The translations under genes and the position numbers were made by a program. A DNA stretch of 64,000 nucleotides, from assembly GCF_007833275.1 (NCBI RefSeq), contig NZ_CP042241.1, positions 1,674,001 through 1,738,000 on the forward strand. The letters run 5' to 3'. Numbering within the stretch: the first letter of the stretch is position 1; each line of letters begins with the position of its first letter. Shown piece by piece: positions 1-8,592 of the stretch. Under the pieces are notes generated by a model, which worked only from the letters and a program-made list of their open reading frames with translations, was not told the DNA's origin and ran no database searches. The stretch comes from Salarchaeum sp. JOR-1 (lineage in GTDB: Archaea > Halobacteriota > Halobacteria > Halobacteriales > Halobacteriaceae).

Positions 1-79
1 ACTCAAGCGGCACCGCGTCCCGACGCGGGTGCGGATTCACGTCCACCGTCCAGTCCCGGTCGAACGCCAACACGTACAT
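1..79 (-). CDS. partial HAD-like haloarchaeal protein (N-terminus only)
   Basis: Only the first 26 codons lie in the window; the gene continues past the left edge. The visible start reads MYVLAFDRDWTVDVNPHP, which fits a haloarchaeal HAD-type phosphatase-like family with an early D-x-D. The start codon overlaps the stop of the upstream ADP-ribosylglycohydrolase gene by one base, so the two are probably co-transcribed and translationally coupled. The family assignment rests on this short segment alone and no catalytic domain can be checked. Confidence 0.5.
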   Translation of the reverse strand, partial: MYVLAFDRDWTVDVNPHPRRDAVPLE

Positions 80-987
80 CACGCCACCTCCACGAGTTGC
101 TCAGCCAGCGTTTCGAGCTCGTCGGCTTCACCAATAGTACGCAACCATCGATCAGGAAGGGAAGACGCTCCGAACCGCGCGCCAGCCACCGCGCCCGCGA
201 TCGCACCAATCGTATCGGTATCACCACCGCGATTCACCGCCGTCACAATCGCCTCCTCGAGGCTGTCACAGCCGAGTCCGTCGTGGAGTGCTGTCTGGAG
301 CGAGTGCACGACATAGCCCGATGTCTCCAACGAACCAGGAGTGTCCCCTTGAGCGAGCGGCCTGAGCGCAGCCACGAGTTCGTCCGGTGCACTCGCGTCG
401 ACGTAGTCCAGGGCATCCCGCAATGGCGTACTTGTGCCTTCCAGGAGACCAGCCACTGTGAGGTTCAGAATCGCGCAGCCATAGGTACACCGCGGATCAG
501 CATGGGTGATTTGTGAGGACTGGCGGCTCACTTCGACAAGGTGCTCCCAGTCGGTCGCGTATGGGATAGCGAGCGGTGGGCACCGCATCACGCTGCCGTT
601 CCCGGCGTTCTGTCCTTCTCGACTCTGTTCCCACACGTGTTGGCCTGCCTCGTCCCAGGTGTCGCCGTGTTTGAGGCGACTGAGCGTCCGCATCGTCATC
701 CGCCCGATGTCGAACGGGTCACTCTCGTACCACGCCACGAACCGCTCGGCGACATCCGCTGGGTCAAACCCCTGGTGTTCGACGAGGCTTCGCGCGATAC
801 ACAGCGCCTGCTCGGTGTCGTCCGTGATCGTTCCAGCGGGCTGATTCCACGTGCCGTGCCCGACCATCTCGTCAAGACGGCCGTACTCTGCGCTGATCTC
901 CGACGCCGCGGCGAACTCAACCGGTCGCCCAAGCGCATCCCCACACGCAAGCCCCAACAACACCCCGCGAGCGTTGTCTCCATCCAT
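79..987 (-). CDS. ADP-ribosylglycohydrolase family protein (DraG-like)
   Basis: This 302-residue protein has the normal length for the ADP-ribosylglycohydrolase family, which removes ADP-ribose from modified proteins or nucleic acids using two Mg ions. Visible metal-binding motifs are ITDDTEQAL near residue 53, GNGSVMRCPPLA near residue 130 and NRGGDTDTIGAIAGAVAGA near residues 250-270, all typical of DraG/ARH. It is a soluble cytoplasmic protein and overlaps the downstream HAD-like gene by one base. Substrate is unknown. In a defence island it could reverse ADP-ribosyl toxins, but nothing nearby looks like a partner ADP-ribosyltransferase. Confidence 0.9.
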   Translation of the reverse strand: MDGDNARGVLLGLACGDALGRPVEFAAASEISAEYGRLDEMVGHGTWNQPAGTITDDTEQALCIARSLVEHQGFDPADVAERFVAWYESDPFDIGRMTMRTLSRLKHGDTWDEAGQHVWEQSREGQNAGNGSVMRCPPLAIPYATDWEHLVEVSRQSSQITHADPRCTYGCAILNLTVAGLLEGTSTPLRDALDYVDASAPDELVAALRPLAQGDTPGSLETSGYVVHSLQTALHDGLGCDSLEEAIVTAVNRGGDTDTIGAIAGAVAGARFGASSLPDRWLRTIGEADELETLAEQLVEVA

Positions 988-1030
988 ACGTACCCCAACG
1001 ACAACATCTTGGAAAAACGTGGGATAGCTA

Positions 1031-1300
1031 TCACTCGCCGGGGTTGGTTCCCGTGCGGAGATTCTCCCGGTACTCGCCCCACGCCTGGTACATCTCCACC
1101 CGCTCCGCTTCGGTCATCGTCTCGTGGTCGTCCTCGTCGTAGAACGGCAACTCCTCTTTTTCCGGCATCGCCATCACGACGCCGAGCGGATAGAGTTGCT
1201 CGTAGTAATTCTCCAACACCCACGCTTCCCCGTGCTCAGCGACAGCTTGCCGGATGTACTGGGCAGCCTCCGGGTATTCTTCTTCGAGATTAGTGGTCAT
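1031..1300 (-). CDS. small acidic hypothetical protein
   Basis: An 89-residue, very acidic, probably helical protein starting MTTNLEEEYPEAAQYI. An in-frame extension to 1333 exists, but the added residues lack the acidic character of the rest, so the ATG at 1300 was chosen. It lies 43 bases upstream of the ADP-ribosylglycohydrolase gene on the same strand and may belong to the same transcript. No domain is recognised. Confidence 0.55.
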   Translation of the reverse strand: MTTNLEEEYPEAAQYIRQAVAEHGEAWVLENYYEQLYPLGVVMAMPEKEELPFYDEDDHETMTEAERVEMYQAWGEYRENLRTGTNPGE

Positions 1301-1354
1301 TGGCAGACGCAGGTATTGCTGCTCTTCGGCCACTTCGAGCCACGCGCGAAACGG

Positions 1355-1711
1355 TCAGGCGCTCGTGAATTCGGCGAGGGAGTGGTTCGGGCTGTCAGTG
1401 TTCCACTTCCCGATCTGGATGAGTTCGAACGTGTCGAGGCGCTCCTCAACTTCCTCGTCGAGTTGTGCCTGCACCGCCGGTGGGAGACTCTCGACGGGGA
1501 GGGCGGTGAGTGCGTGCTGGGTGAGGCGGTAACTGGTAGCGAGGCTCGTCGGGGCGATAATGATGACATCTGCGCCATCGACGTCGTCGAGGGCGAGTTG
1601 GGCATCCCGATACTGGAGCACGGTTGCGTCCAGTTCGTCGACGGGAAACAAGTCGGTCGCATCCCCGTAGTCAATGCTCGCCCCCGCCGACCCAAAATGT
1701 CCTCTGGGCAT
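1355..1711 (-). CDS. hypothetical protein
   Basis: A 118-residue protein beginning MPRGHFGSAGASIDYG. A longer reading from 1735 adds eight hydrophobic residues (MRIYLFLV) encoded by an A+T-rich stretch that looks like promoter sequence, so the internal ATG at 1711 is preferred. The central part (DGADVIIIAPTSLATSYRLT) looks like a folded alpha/beta core and the end is acidic. No known family is recognised. It lies upstream of, and on the same strand as, the small acidic gene and the ADP-ribosylglycohydrolase. Confidence 0.5.
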   Translation of the reverse strand: MPRGHFGSAGASIDYGDATDLFPVDELDATVLQYRDAQLALDDVDGADVIIIAPTSLATSYRLTQHALTALPVESLPPAVQAQLDEEVEERLDTFELIQIGKWNTDSPNHSLAEFTSA

Positions 1712-1719
1712 AACCAAGA

Positions 1720-1732
1720 ATAAATATATTCT
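1720..1732. promoter_or_regulatory. A+T-rich promoter-like patch
   Basis: The sequence aataaatatattc stands out from its G+C-rich surroundings and resembles an archaeal TATA region. It lies between two divergent genes (starts at 1711 minus and 1830 plus), so it could serve either. Spacing to the minus start is short (about 15 nt), and the plus gene would have a leader of roughly 75 nt. Confidence 0.4.
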
Positions 1733-1829
1733 CATTACGCATTAACTTTGTGGTGGGGGACTTCCGTTCCCTCGACTCCACCACTTCCCTCGCCCCCAGT
1801 TTGACTACCCCAGCATCCCACCAGCCGTT

Positions 1830-2636
1830 ATGCCCCGCGATCTCCACGACTGCACCGCGGCCGAACTCGCCACACACTCCGTCGAATCCCTCGACCGCGA
1901 CACCGCTCCAAGTGACGCTGCCGCGTGGCTCACCGAGAACGGCTACGACGCCGCCCCAGTCTACGCTGACGACGACCCAGTCGGCTTCATCCACAAGGAC
2001 GACGTCACCACAGACGACGACGGCGACACTCTCGACGACCACCTCACTCCACTGACCATCGACTACATGATCAGCGGCGACGCCGCCTTCCCCGCCGTCC
2101 TCGACGCCCTCATCGAACACCCCGTCTACTTCCTCGGCAGCCACAACAACGTCACCGGCATCCTCACCCGCGCCGACCTCAACACCGCCCCCGCACGCAT
2201 CTACCTCTTCGACCGCATCACCTACCTCGAAGAACACCTCCGCGAACTCATCCTTGACCAAGCACCGAACTGGAAAGACACGCCCGTCACCCCACAGGAA
2301 CTCGACGACATACACGACCGATACGAAGACGCCCAAGCCGCCAACGTCGCCTTAGACGAGATTCACTACGCACAATTCTCCACGCTCGAAACCATCGTCA
2401 CCAGCGTCGAAGCCTGTTGGGAACCCTGCGGCTTTACCAACAAAGGAACCGCTGAGACTCGCCTCCACGACGTCACCGACCTCCGCAACGACGTCGCCCA
2501 CGCCAACCTCCTCATCGAAAACACCGACAGCAACGACTTCCTCACCGAAGGCCGCACCACGGACAACCTCTACAACACCCTCGACACCATCACCGACATC
2601 CTCGACAACCTGCAAGACGCTGGCTACCACCCGTGA
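1830..2636 (+). CDS. CBS-domain protein with C-terminal HEPN-like domain
   Basis: A 268-residue protein. Residues about 10-65 and 75-125 read as a CBS-type pair (AAWLTENGYDAAPVYADDDPV, then VYFLGSHNNVTGILTRADL), the kind of module that senses adenosyl ligands. The C-terminal half is helical and contains LRNDVAHANLL, an R-N-x-x-x-H motif (Arg219 to His224) typical of HEPN ribonucleases of the Swt1/abortive-infection type. The implied role is ligand-controlled RNA cleavage. The gene stands alone, with no adjacent MNT antitoxin. The CBS assignment is fairly clear; HEPN rests mainly on the motif and helical context. Confidence 0.7.
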   Translation: MPRDLHDCTAAELATHSVESLDRDTAPSDAAAWLTENGYDAAPVYADDDPVGFIHKDDVTTDDDGDTLDDHLTPLTIDYMISGDAAFPAVLDALIEHPVYFLGSHNNVTGILTRADLNTAPARIYLFDRITYLEEHLRELILDQAPNWKDTPVTPQELDDIHDRYEDAQAANVALDEIHYAQFSTLETIVTSVEACWEPCGFTNKGTAETRLHDVTDLRNDVAHANLLIENTDSNDFLTEGRTTDNLYNTLDTITDILDNLQDAGYHP

Positions 2637-2681
2637 CGGGGCGCTGCCCGAACCGGCTTACGCAACACGCAACACCGGGCG

Positions 2682-3029
2682 TTACGCGTCGCTGCCTTCC
2701 TGCTTCGACGGCTTCTTGTATTCCTCGTCGATGTGAACGTCCACGATTTCATCGTCAGCGCGGATGCTCACCAATCCGATCCGCAAAAAGTCGTCACCTG
2801 TTACCTTGCGCTGATCCACGATCGGCTTCACCTGCGAACTCACCCACTCAAGGTCAACTGCCCGGAGGTTAGTCCCGAACAACGCGAATTTAACCGTGTC
2901 ATTTCCTCTGTACGCGAAGATCTCGACCTCGGCGACATCATCATCAGCAGTGTCAGCCGGGTCCGGATAATCCGTGACCGTCTCCATCACTGACTCCACA
3001 ATCTCTTTTCTATCTTCCTGGGTGAACAT
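2682..3029 (-). CDS. hypothetical acidic protein
   Basis: A 115-residue soluble acidic protein starting MFTQEDRKEIVESVME. After a short helical N-terminus it has an alternating beta-strand pattern (AEVEIFAYRGNDTVKFALFG, and later FLRIGLVSIRADDEIVDVHI). No family is recognised. It converges with the CBS-HEPN gene, leaving 45 bases between stops, and has an imperfect inverted repeat 24 bases upstream of its start (3053-3070). Confidence 0.5.
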   Translation of the reverse strand: MFTQEDRKEIVESVMETVTDYPDPADTADDDVAEVEIFAYRGNDTVKFALFGTNLRAVDLEWVSSQVKPIVDQRKVTGDDFLRIGLVSIRADDEIVDVHIDEEYKKPSKQEGSDA

Positions 3030-3394
3030 AGTCCATTGCTGTCACGCGGGAGTTGACGGATCCGCGTCAATCCGTTGTTCGCTACCGATACCTGCCAGCT
3101 GACGATGCCTGGTTAGGATCGTGTCCTATTTTGTCGGATAGTTGCCGCGACAATGTTCTGTGAGGTCTGCCTTAAGGGTTAGGCGAGGTATGCCCAAACC
3201 AGCATCCTACAGAACCTCCCCAACAACCCCTGACGATGCTATTTTCATATCTTTCTATTTTGCATATATCGCCGCCATCTGCGGTATCACTAGCAACAGC
3301 ATCATCACGAATCGGGCAGTATCGGTCGATTTCCATTCCTTCAAAATTTCATCAACTCAGCAACAATTCCCTGTGTTCGTTCGACGAAGTGGCG
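3030..3394. other. intergenic region without a supportable gene
   Basis: Apart from the inverted repeat at 3053-3070 and an A+T-rich patch around 3238-3265 (attttcatatctttctattt), no coding or RNA feature is supported. Short reading frames here have basic, low-complexity translations unlike haloarchaeal proteins. The region probably holds the 3' end of the HNH transcript and the promoter of the 3029 gene. Confidence 0.4.
3053..3070. promoter_or_regulatory. short inverted repeat upstream of the 3029 start
   Basis: TTGACG-gatccg-CGTCAA has six-base perfect arms and a six-base spacer, located 24-41 bases upstream of a minus-strand start codon. It could be an operator. A site this short may also arise by chance. 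Confidence 0.25.
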
Positions 3395-4465
3395 CTATGT
3401 GCGAAGCGTCTCGTCCACCTCCTGAAGCGCGTCAATCGCCTGTTGCAGACGACCGCGCAACTCCTCGTCAACACCATCCGCGTCCTGCCCACCAGACTCC
3501 CGCTCCTCATCGACGACATGGGCGTCCGACCCCGGCTCGAGATCGTCTGCCATTCCCGTTTCCTCTCCTGACTCCGGGGACTGGTCGGCAACCGCATCAA
3601 GTCGCTGCTGTTCATCGCCGGCTTCCTCTGCGGTGTCGGTCGTGACGGAAGGCTGCTCCGAGCGGGTACCGTCAGCCGGTCGGCCACCGCGCGCGAACGC
3701 ATCCAGCGGGAAATCGTACGCACAAGCGCGCTTGTGCTTGTTGAACGTCGTGCGGCGCGACACGCCCAGCACCTCGATGACATCGCTGCGGTCACATCCA
3801 CGTTCGAGCGCTTGCCGGACCTGCTCATCTTCCATCCGCTGCAACAGCAACTGCGGATCGTCCGGAATGTGGCCGCGCGCCGAATTCTCGACCTGCTCGG
3901 TGAGCCCCCACTCCCCGGTCTCGACGTCCTTGTCCACGATCTGCTGGTCGCGCGACTCGACGAGATTGTCCAACCCCATCAGCACCCACAACCGCTCACG
4001 GACCGCTGACACCGACAGGTCAGTCGGAACTCCGGAGACGATGTCGCCCGTCCGGGTCGGCCCCTGCTCTGCCAGGTACCGCAAGATCTCGATATCCTGC
4101 GGGAGCAGCACGCTCTGATCCGCTTCCGTGATCTCGACCGGCGAGTCTTCGGGCGTGGACTGCTGGTGCAGCCACGTGTGACAGGACCGGCACAGCAGCG
4201 TCAGGTTCTCCAGGTCGTGCTCGCTCATCTCGTCCGGGTCGCGTTCGATGTGGTGGACGTGCAGCGTCGCTAACCCGCCTTTCTCCGGGCCGCGCCGCCC
4301 GCACGACTGGCACCGATGCTCGTACGTGGCGAGCACCTCCCGCCGTGTCTCCGGATCGACCGTCTCGTGGCACTCATGCGGACTCCGCTGCCCAGACGGC
4401 GTGTCGTTGTTCGACTCCTCTGTTCCGCTCGCGTCGTCGTGACTTCGTGACTCTGTCGTTGACAT
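3395..4465 (-). CDS. HNH endonuclease with HTH domains
   Basis: A 356-residue protein. An HNH domain occupies about residues 35-95: CQSCGRRG, LHVHHIERDP and CRSCHTWLH supply two zinc-binding CxxC pairs and the catalytic HH. Residues about 122-200 form a winged-helix-like region, and residues about 205-265 contain an HTH-like repeat (VIEVLGVSRRTTFNKHKRA). The last 90 residues are an acidic low-complexity tail ending in a short helix. HNH domains nick or cut DNA with one metal ion. The gene lies 188 bases downstream of the HRAMP operon on the same strand, so it may be an associated nuclease, though it could also be independent. Confidence 0.8.
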   Translation of the reverse strand: MSTTESRSHDDASGTEESNNDTPSGQRSPHECHETVDPETRREVLATYEHRCQSCGRRGPEKGGLATLHVHHIERDPDEMSEHDLENLTLLCRSCHTWLHQQSTPEDSPVEITEADQSVLLPQDIEILRYLAEQGPTRTGDIVSGVPTDLSVSAVRERLWVLMGLDNLVESRDQQIVDKDVETGEWGLTEQVENSARGHIPDDPQLLLQRMEDEQVRQALERGCDRSDVIEVLGVSRRTTFNKHKRACAYDFPLDAFARGGRPADGTRSEQPSVTTDTAEEAGDEQQRLDAVADQSPESGEETGMADDLEPGSDAHVVDEERESGGQDADGVDEELRGRLQQAIDALQEVDETLRT

Positions 4466-4653
4466 CTGTTGCGTGGCTGGTTTGGTTGGGGGGTTCAGCG
4501 ATGTACCGCGCGGGGAGAGGTGTGGGGTATCGCTTCAATCCGCCGTGGCACCTGCGCGGCTACCTATCGAGACGTATCTGCGAGTCTGGCGGCGGCACCC
4601 AGTTACGGATCCGAGCACTCCGCGCGACGTGGAAGGTCTGCTCCGCGGGCATG

Positions 4654-5322
4654 TCAGATCGACCTCGTCGGCGTCAACGACTTCACGCTAAATTCGGATT
4701 TGCTACAGTACTGCTCAGCGACCCGTCCAAGCGCTCGTGTCCGCAACACGTCCGCCACGTTGTGCAAGACGAGCTCACCGAACCGCCCGTCGTCAAACGC
4801 CGCAACAGCTTCCTTACTGTCCGCGAACGGATCCAAGTCACCATACGCGCCATCACATAGCACTTCGTACGCGGCCGCGAGATCACCGTGCTCGTCACCG
4901 TCCACCGTCGTGTTGAACCGATCACTAACGAGCGGCAGTACGTCTGCGTACGCTACATCGACGAACGGCCACGGCACGTCCAGTTGCGCGTATCGCGTTC
5001 GGAGAAACGGCAGATCGAACCCGCCGTTCCACCGCTCACCGTTGTACGCGACCAACAGTACATCCTCATCACACAACCGCTCCTCGACGAATCCGGCGAC
5101 CGCTTTCAACAGGGCGCGCTCAGACTGATGCGTCGAGACCTTCACCAACGTCTCCGTTGCCTCTTCCACTACGTCCTCGACATCGACCGCTGACCGCCCA
5201 CCAGTCTGGACGAACACGCGCACGCCCATCGGCACTGCGAACCCGACGACCGTCACTTCGTCATCAACGTCGAACCCGGTCGTCTCGATATCGAACGCGA
5301 CCTGCTCAAGCGGCGCCGTCAT
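4654..5322 (-). CDS. DEDD-family 3'-5' exonuclease (HRAMP-associated)
   Basis: A 222-residue RNase H-fold exonuclease. Motifs are FDIETTGF near residue 10 (Exo I, DxE), AYNGERWNGGFDLPFL near residue 95 (Exo II, final D) and LHNVADVLRTRAL near residue 195 (Exo III, D). All four acidic residues appear present, so it should be active on DNA or RNA 3' ends. It is the last gene of the five-gene HRAMP-like operon, and its start overlaps the stop of the Cas5-like gene by four bases (ATGA). This makes it a good candidate for the effector or trimming nuclease of a system without a Cas10 or Cas3 nuclease. Confidence 0.8.
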   Translation of the reverse strand: MTAPLEQVAFDIETTGFDVDDEVTVVGFAVPMGVRVFVQTGGRSAVDVEDVVEEATETLVKVSTHQSERALLKAVAGFVEERLCDEDVLLVAYNGERWNGGFDLPFLRTRYAQLDVPWPFVDVAYADVLPLVSDRFNTTVDGDEHGDLAAAYEVLCDGAYGDLDPFADSKEAVAAFDDGRFGELVLHNVADVLRTRALGRVAEQYCSKSEFSVKSLTPTRSI

Positions 5323-6293
5323 CGCTCACCGTCACCTCCAGCGGTCGCATCGTCACGCACAGTGTCCACTGCTGCACTCGCAGTGACCCTCTCCCCGACA
5401 CGATCCGCGCCAGCCGGCCGCACCCGCAGCTCGCCGAACCCGAACCGCGAGTGCGACCCGACACGCAACACGCCGTTCACCGCCGTCTCCAGGGGGTCAC
5501 TGCCAGTGTACTCGACGCACTGCCCGTGATCCACCACCCCAAGCACGTACTCGTCATCACCATCGACGACCCGCGTCTCCCGCCGCCGCACTCCCGCATC
5601 CGGAACGCCCCACCACCATGGGACATCCTGGTCGTCCGCGCCCGGGTACTCCGTCGATAACACGTACGGCGACACCAACTCCAACTCGTAGGTATCTGCG
5701 TCGGCCAGCCGCGAGTAATCGAGGTCCTCGAGCGTCACCGTCTGCGTGTCGGCCACCGACAACTCACCGAACCCGTAATTCCGACCACCACCAACCCGCA
5801 GGCCATCCAGCACGTCCTCCGCCACCGGCACGACCTCGTCAGCGCCACCGTCATGCAAGTACGCATGCACGTACCACTGCACCGACCGCCGCCGATTCCG
5901 CTGGCCCTCCGGCTTCCCGAACCAACACTCAGACGCGAACACCTGCCGACCGCCGTACTGCTGGACATCCAGCGCGTTGTGCGCGTCCCGCGGCCGCGAC
6001 TCCAACAACCACCGCTGCGCCGCATCACGGAACACGAACAAATCAGCGTACGCTTCGACGGGCGGCAACGACTGCCCGAGCTTCCCCGCGTACCCATCCT
6101 CCGAGTGCGCCGCCGGGTACTCACCGTACTCCCCAGACACGAACACCCCGTGACTCACCTGCAACCGCTCCCGAACCGCGTCGTCGCTCACCTGGCGCGC
6201 GACGGCGTTGAACAGCGCGTGCCCCGTCACGAAATACGGATGCCCGAAGTACGGCGCCTCCAACTCGAACAACACCTGCTGAACAGTCGTCAT
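5319..6293 (-). CDS. Cas5-like RAMP protein of HRAMP-type system
   Basis: A 324-residue protein with two glycine-rich loops diagnostic of RAMP ferredoxin folds: GGGRNYGFGEL around residues 165-178 and VGSHSRFGFGELRVRP around residues 276-291. The N-terminus (FELEAPYFGHPYFVTGHALFNAV) resembles the first strand and helix of Cas5/Cmr3/Csm4-like proteins. Such proteins cap the 5' handle of guide RNA in class 1 CRISPR effectors. It is translationally coupled to genes on both sides. Haloarchaeal loci with diverged Cas5 and Cas7 but no CRISPR array have been described as HRAMP, and this gene fits. Distinguishing Cas5-like from a two-domain Cas6-like RAMP needs structure comparison. Confidence 0.7.
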   Translation of the reverse strand: MTTVQQVLFELEAPYFGHPYFVTGHALFNAVARQVSDDAVRERLQVSHGVFVSGEYGEYPAAHSEDGYAGKLGQSLPPVEAYADLFVFRDAAQRWLLESRPRDAHNALDVQQYGGRQVFASECWFGKPEGQRNRRRSVQWYVHAYLHDGGADEVVPVAEDVLDGLRVGGGRNYGFGELSVADTQTVTLEDLDYSRLADADTYELELVSPYVLSTEYPGADDQDVPWWWGVPDAGVRRRETRVVDGDDEYVLGVVDHGQCVEYTGSDPLETAVNGVLRVGSHSRFGFGELRVRPAGADRVGERVTASAAVDTVRDDATAGGDGER

Positions 6294-7078
6294 CGCGCAT
6301 CACCCCCAGCCCCACTCGTCGCGTCGACGTAGTCCTCAATCAACTGCATCGCCACCGACCACGACCGCACACGCCGCAGCTGCGCATCCAACACACGCCA
6401 CTGTCGCTCGCCGTCCACATTGAGCGGGAGTTCGGGCAGCCGCGACCACACGTCCGCGAACGACCGCGCCGGCGCCGACCCGAGCGCTGCCGCCGGCCGA
6501 CCATCCGGGTCAGCCGTCATCCGCAACGACACCGGCCCTGCTTCCAGAACCGTGCGATGGGGCGTCACCGCGTCATCCGGATCATCAACGACTAAGGACA
6601 GCTCGTCGAACGCCGCGCCGGCGCGGTAATTCGACAGCAACGCCGCCGCCAACAACACGTGGTACTTCAGCGACGTGTACGGGTAATACGTCGCCTCGTT
6701 GAACACCGCCGCCGCGTCCGACTCCAGCCACGCCGCATGCGCCGACTCCGGCTCCTCAATCGCCACCAACTCCCGTACTGCGTTGCGGAACGCGTCCACG
6801 CTCGTCTCCTTGGTCACCGTCTCTCCAGTCAGCAGCGACACCCGGAACGGCGAATCATGCGCCGGGAGCGTCTGCTCCGGATCACCGCGCGGCCGACTCA
6901 GCATCGCCGCATCCGCGTCCGCACCACGCGGTACCGGCTCATTCACACGCTGCCCAGCAACCTCCTCGACAGCTCCCTCGTGAGACCGCCCCCGAAGCTT
7001 GTGTACATCGTGCCGATACACCGCCAGCATCGGCGGCGCCTCCGTCTCACCATCGCTTTTCGCAGCTGCTGCCGTCAC
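6290..7078 (-). CDS. uncharacterised conserved component of HRAMP-type operon
   Basis: A 262-residue protein lying between the Cas7-like and Cas5-like genes with four-base overlaps on both sides, so it is probably a stoichiometric subunit. The N-terminal 90 residues look disordered and charged. The middle (TYYPYTSLKYHVLLAAALL, about residues 145-165) is helical and hydrophobic, followed by short strands and a helical C-terminus (SWSVAMQLIEDYVDATS). No catalytic motif is visible. By position it matches the uncharacterised conserved protein reported for HRAMP loci, and could act as a small-subunit or large-subunit analogue. Confidence 0.6.
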   Translation of the reverse strand: MTAAAAKSDGETEAPPMLAVYRHDVHKLRGRSHEGAVEEVAGQRVNEPVPRGADADAAMLSRPRGDPEQTLPAHDSPFRVSLLTGETVTKETSVDAFRNAVRELVAIEEPESAHAAWLESDAAAVFNEATYYPYTSLKYHVLLAAALLSNYRAGAAFDELSLVVDDPDDAVTPHRTVLEAGPVSLRMTADPDGRPAAALGSAPARSFADVWSRLPELPLNVDGERQWRVLDAQLRRVRSWSVAMQLIEDYVDATSGAGGDAR

Positions 7079-8037
7079 GACCCATCACCTCCCCGCGACG
7101 GCACCGACAACTCACCATCCCGCATCGCCGTCCGCGCCTGCAACGCCCTGACGAACTCAGGACGCACCTTCGACCGCCCCACCTCATCCTTCTCCGCCAT
7201 CGCAGCCGTCTCGTCCTGCGCGCGGTTGAATACGCGCCGCACCTCCTGCTCCGAGTACAGCGGATTCACCACCCAAACATCCGCGATGCCGGCGCCGAAG
7301 TTTCGCGCGCCGCCGACCTGGAACGCGAACTCATCACTGTGCGCATCGAGGAACGACACAGCCTCGAGGAGGAGCCCGATGAACTCCGGTTTCAGTTCGC
7401 GGAGCGTCAGCTTCCACGTCCCCTCGACGTTCCCGAGCACATCCCGCTCCGCGTGCCGGAGTGGCTGCCCGCCATCCTCGTCATTCCGCGACCGGACCTG
7501 ATTCGAGAGCTGGCGATAGTGCGCCTCGGCTTCGCCGTCGAGCACGTCCACGTTGCGCCGGATCGGAGAGAACGACACCGGCCGCCGCAGCAACTTCCCC
7601 GGCTGATCGCCGAACCCACCGAACAGGTCGTAAATGACACAGCCCGCATCGTGGTCGTCCAAGCACGCCCCCTTCTCGTGATACCCCGACTCGAGATCAC
7701 GCTCGTACGTCTCCGCACGCATATAGTCAGCATCCGATTCGCCCGGATGGCACGCCGTCGCGCCCGCAACCTGAACGACCTGCTCGCAGCCGTGCCGCAG
7801 CCACCCCGACAACGTGAACGGTGAGATCTGCCCCTCGATCTGATTCATCGGGTCGTCGGCCTCGTACCGATCCGCCGACGCATGATGCCGATCCGTAACG
7901 ATCCCATCGCCCGGCGCAAGCAGGTCGATTTCAATCCCGACATACACGTCCGGGAACAGCATCTCCTTGACCGACCGCGGCAGCTCCAACTCGACATCGA
8001 GATGCGACGCCGCCAGCCCCGACTCGTCCGCCGTCAT
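7075..8037 (-). CDS. Cas7-like RAMP protein (Csm3-type) of HRAMP-type system
   Basis: A 320-residue protein with a recognisable Cas7/Csm3 pattern: an early conserved helix ISPFTLSGWLRHGCEQV (residues about 72-88), then CVIYDLFGGFGDQPGK (residues about 131-147, the C..LFG segment of Csm3/Cmr4-like proteins) and a C-terminal glycine-rich loop GGARNFGAG (residues about 239-248). Cas7 proteins polymerise along guide RNA to form the effector backbone. The Asp used by Csm3 for target RNA cleavage cannot be placed with confidence by eye. The gene overlaps its neighbours by four bases on each side, and no CRISPR array is present in the window. Confidence 0.75.
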   Translation of the reverse strand: MTADESGLAASHLDVELELPRSVKEMLFPDVYVGIEIDLLAPGDGIVTDRHHASADRYEADDPMNQIEGQISPFTLSGWLRHGCEQVVQVAGATACHPGESDADYMRAETYERDLESGYHEKGACLDDHDAGCVIYDLFGGFGDQPGKLLRRPVSFSPIRRNVDVLDGEAEAHYRQLSNQVRSRNDEDGGQPLRHAERDVLGNVEGTWKLTLRELKPEFIGLLLEAVSFLDAHSDEFAFQVGGARNFGAGIADVWVVNPLYSEQEVRRVFNRAQDETAAMAEKDEVGRSKVRPEFVRALQARTAMRDGELSVPSRGGDGS

Positions 8038-8570
8038 CGCTGACCACCCCAGTTCAACCCGCGAACCCCCTCATCATCCGACTGTTCCGATCGACGACGG
8101 GCCTCACCCACCGAAAGCTTCACCGACGACCGCTCCTCCTCCCCATCATTCGAACTCACCGCCACATCCACACTCACACCATCACCGCTCGGAACTTCCC
8201 GAACCGACTTCGTCGAAGCCTCACTCACCGCTACCACCTCCGGCGCGAGCAACACCGGCCACGACGACTGCGTCGCCGCATCAGAACACCACCCAACACG
8301 GCCTTCAACCAGCAACTCTCGCACGCCCAGCGTGAACTCCTTCGGCGGCTCGTGCCGCCCATCACCGCAAACGACGTATCCGACCTGAAACATCACCCTC
8401 CCAGCCGGCCGGAACACGTACACCGTGACCGGGTCACCCTCGTGAAGAAAAGAGCCGCACACTTGACACGCTGCGGCCCCTTCCCCGAGCGAAATATAAT
8501 TTATTTTATGTATATCTTCAATTAGCGGTGCGACGCTGCCTTCTTGTATTTCCGAATCTGATTTCTTCAT
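8034..8570 (-). CDS. small zinc-binding haloarchaeal protein, first gene of the HRAMP operon
   Basis: The frame opens at 8669, but the first 33 residues of that version are basic and unlike the acidic rest, and their DNA forms three stem-loops. The ATG at 8570 (MKKSDSEIQE) is therefore preferred, giving 178 residues. Two CxxC/CG..H-type metal-binding groups are visible: CQVCGSFLHEGD and VVCGDGRHEPP. The C-terminal third is low-complexity and acidic. This resembles a family of haloarchaeal zinc-ribbon proteins with the pattern EFTLGVRELLVEGR. It overlaps the Cas7-like gene by four bases. Its role in the system is unknown. Confidence 0.6.
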   Translation of the reverse strand: MKKSDSEIQEGSVAPLIEDIHKINYISLGEGAAACQVCGSFLHEGDPVTVYVFRPAGRVMFQVGYVVCGDGRHEPPKEFTLGVRELLVEGRVGWCSDAATQSSWPVLLAPEVVAVSEASTKSVREVPSGDGVSVDVAVSSNDGEEERSSVKLSVGEARRRSEQSDDEGVRGLNWGGQR

Positions 8571-8592
8571 GGGTTCTTGGGCGGTATCCGGA

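Noticed and set aside
1671-2336. Long minus-strand frame (about 220 codons) opposite the CBS-HEPN gene
   Set aside because: It is Val/Gly-rich and low in complexity, the usual antisense shadow of a G+C-rich gene; the plus-strand gene has recognisable domains.
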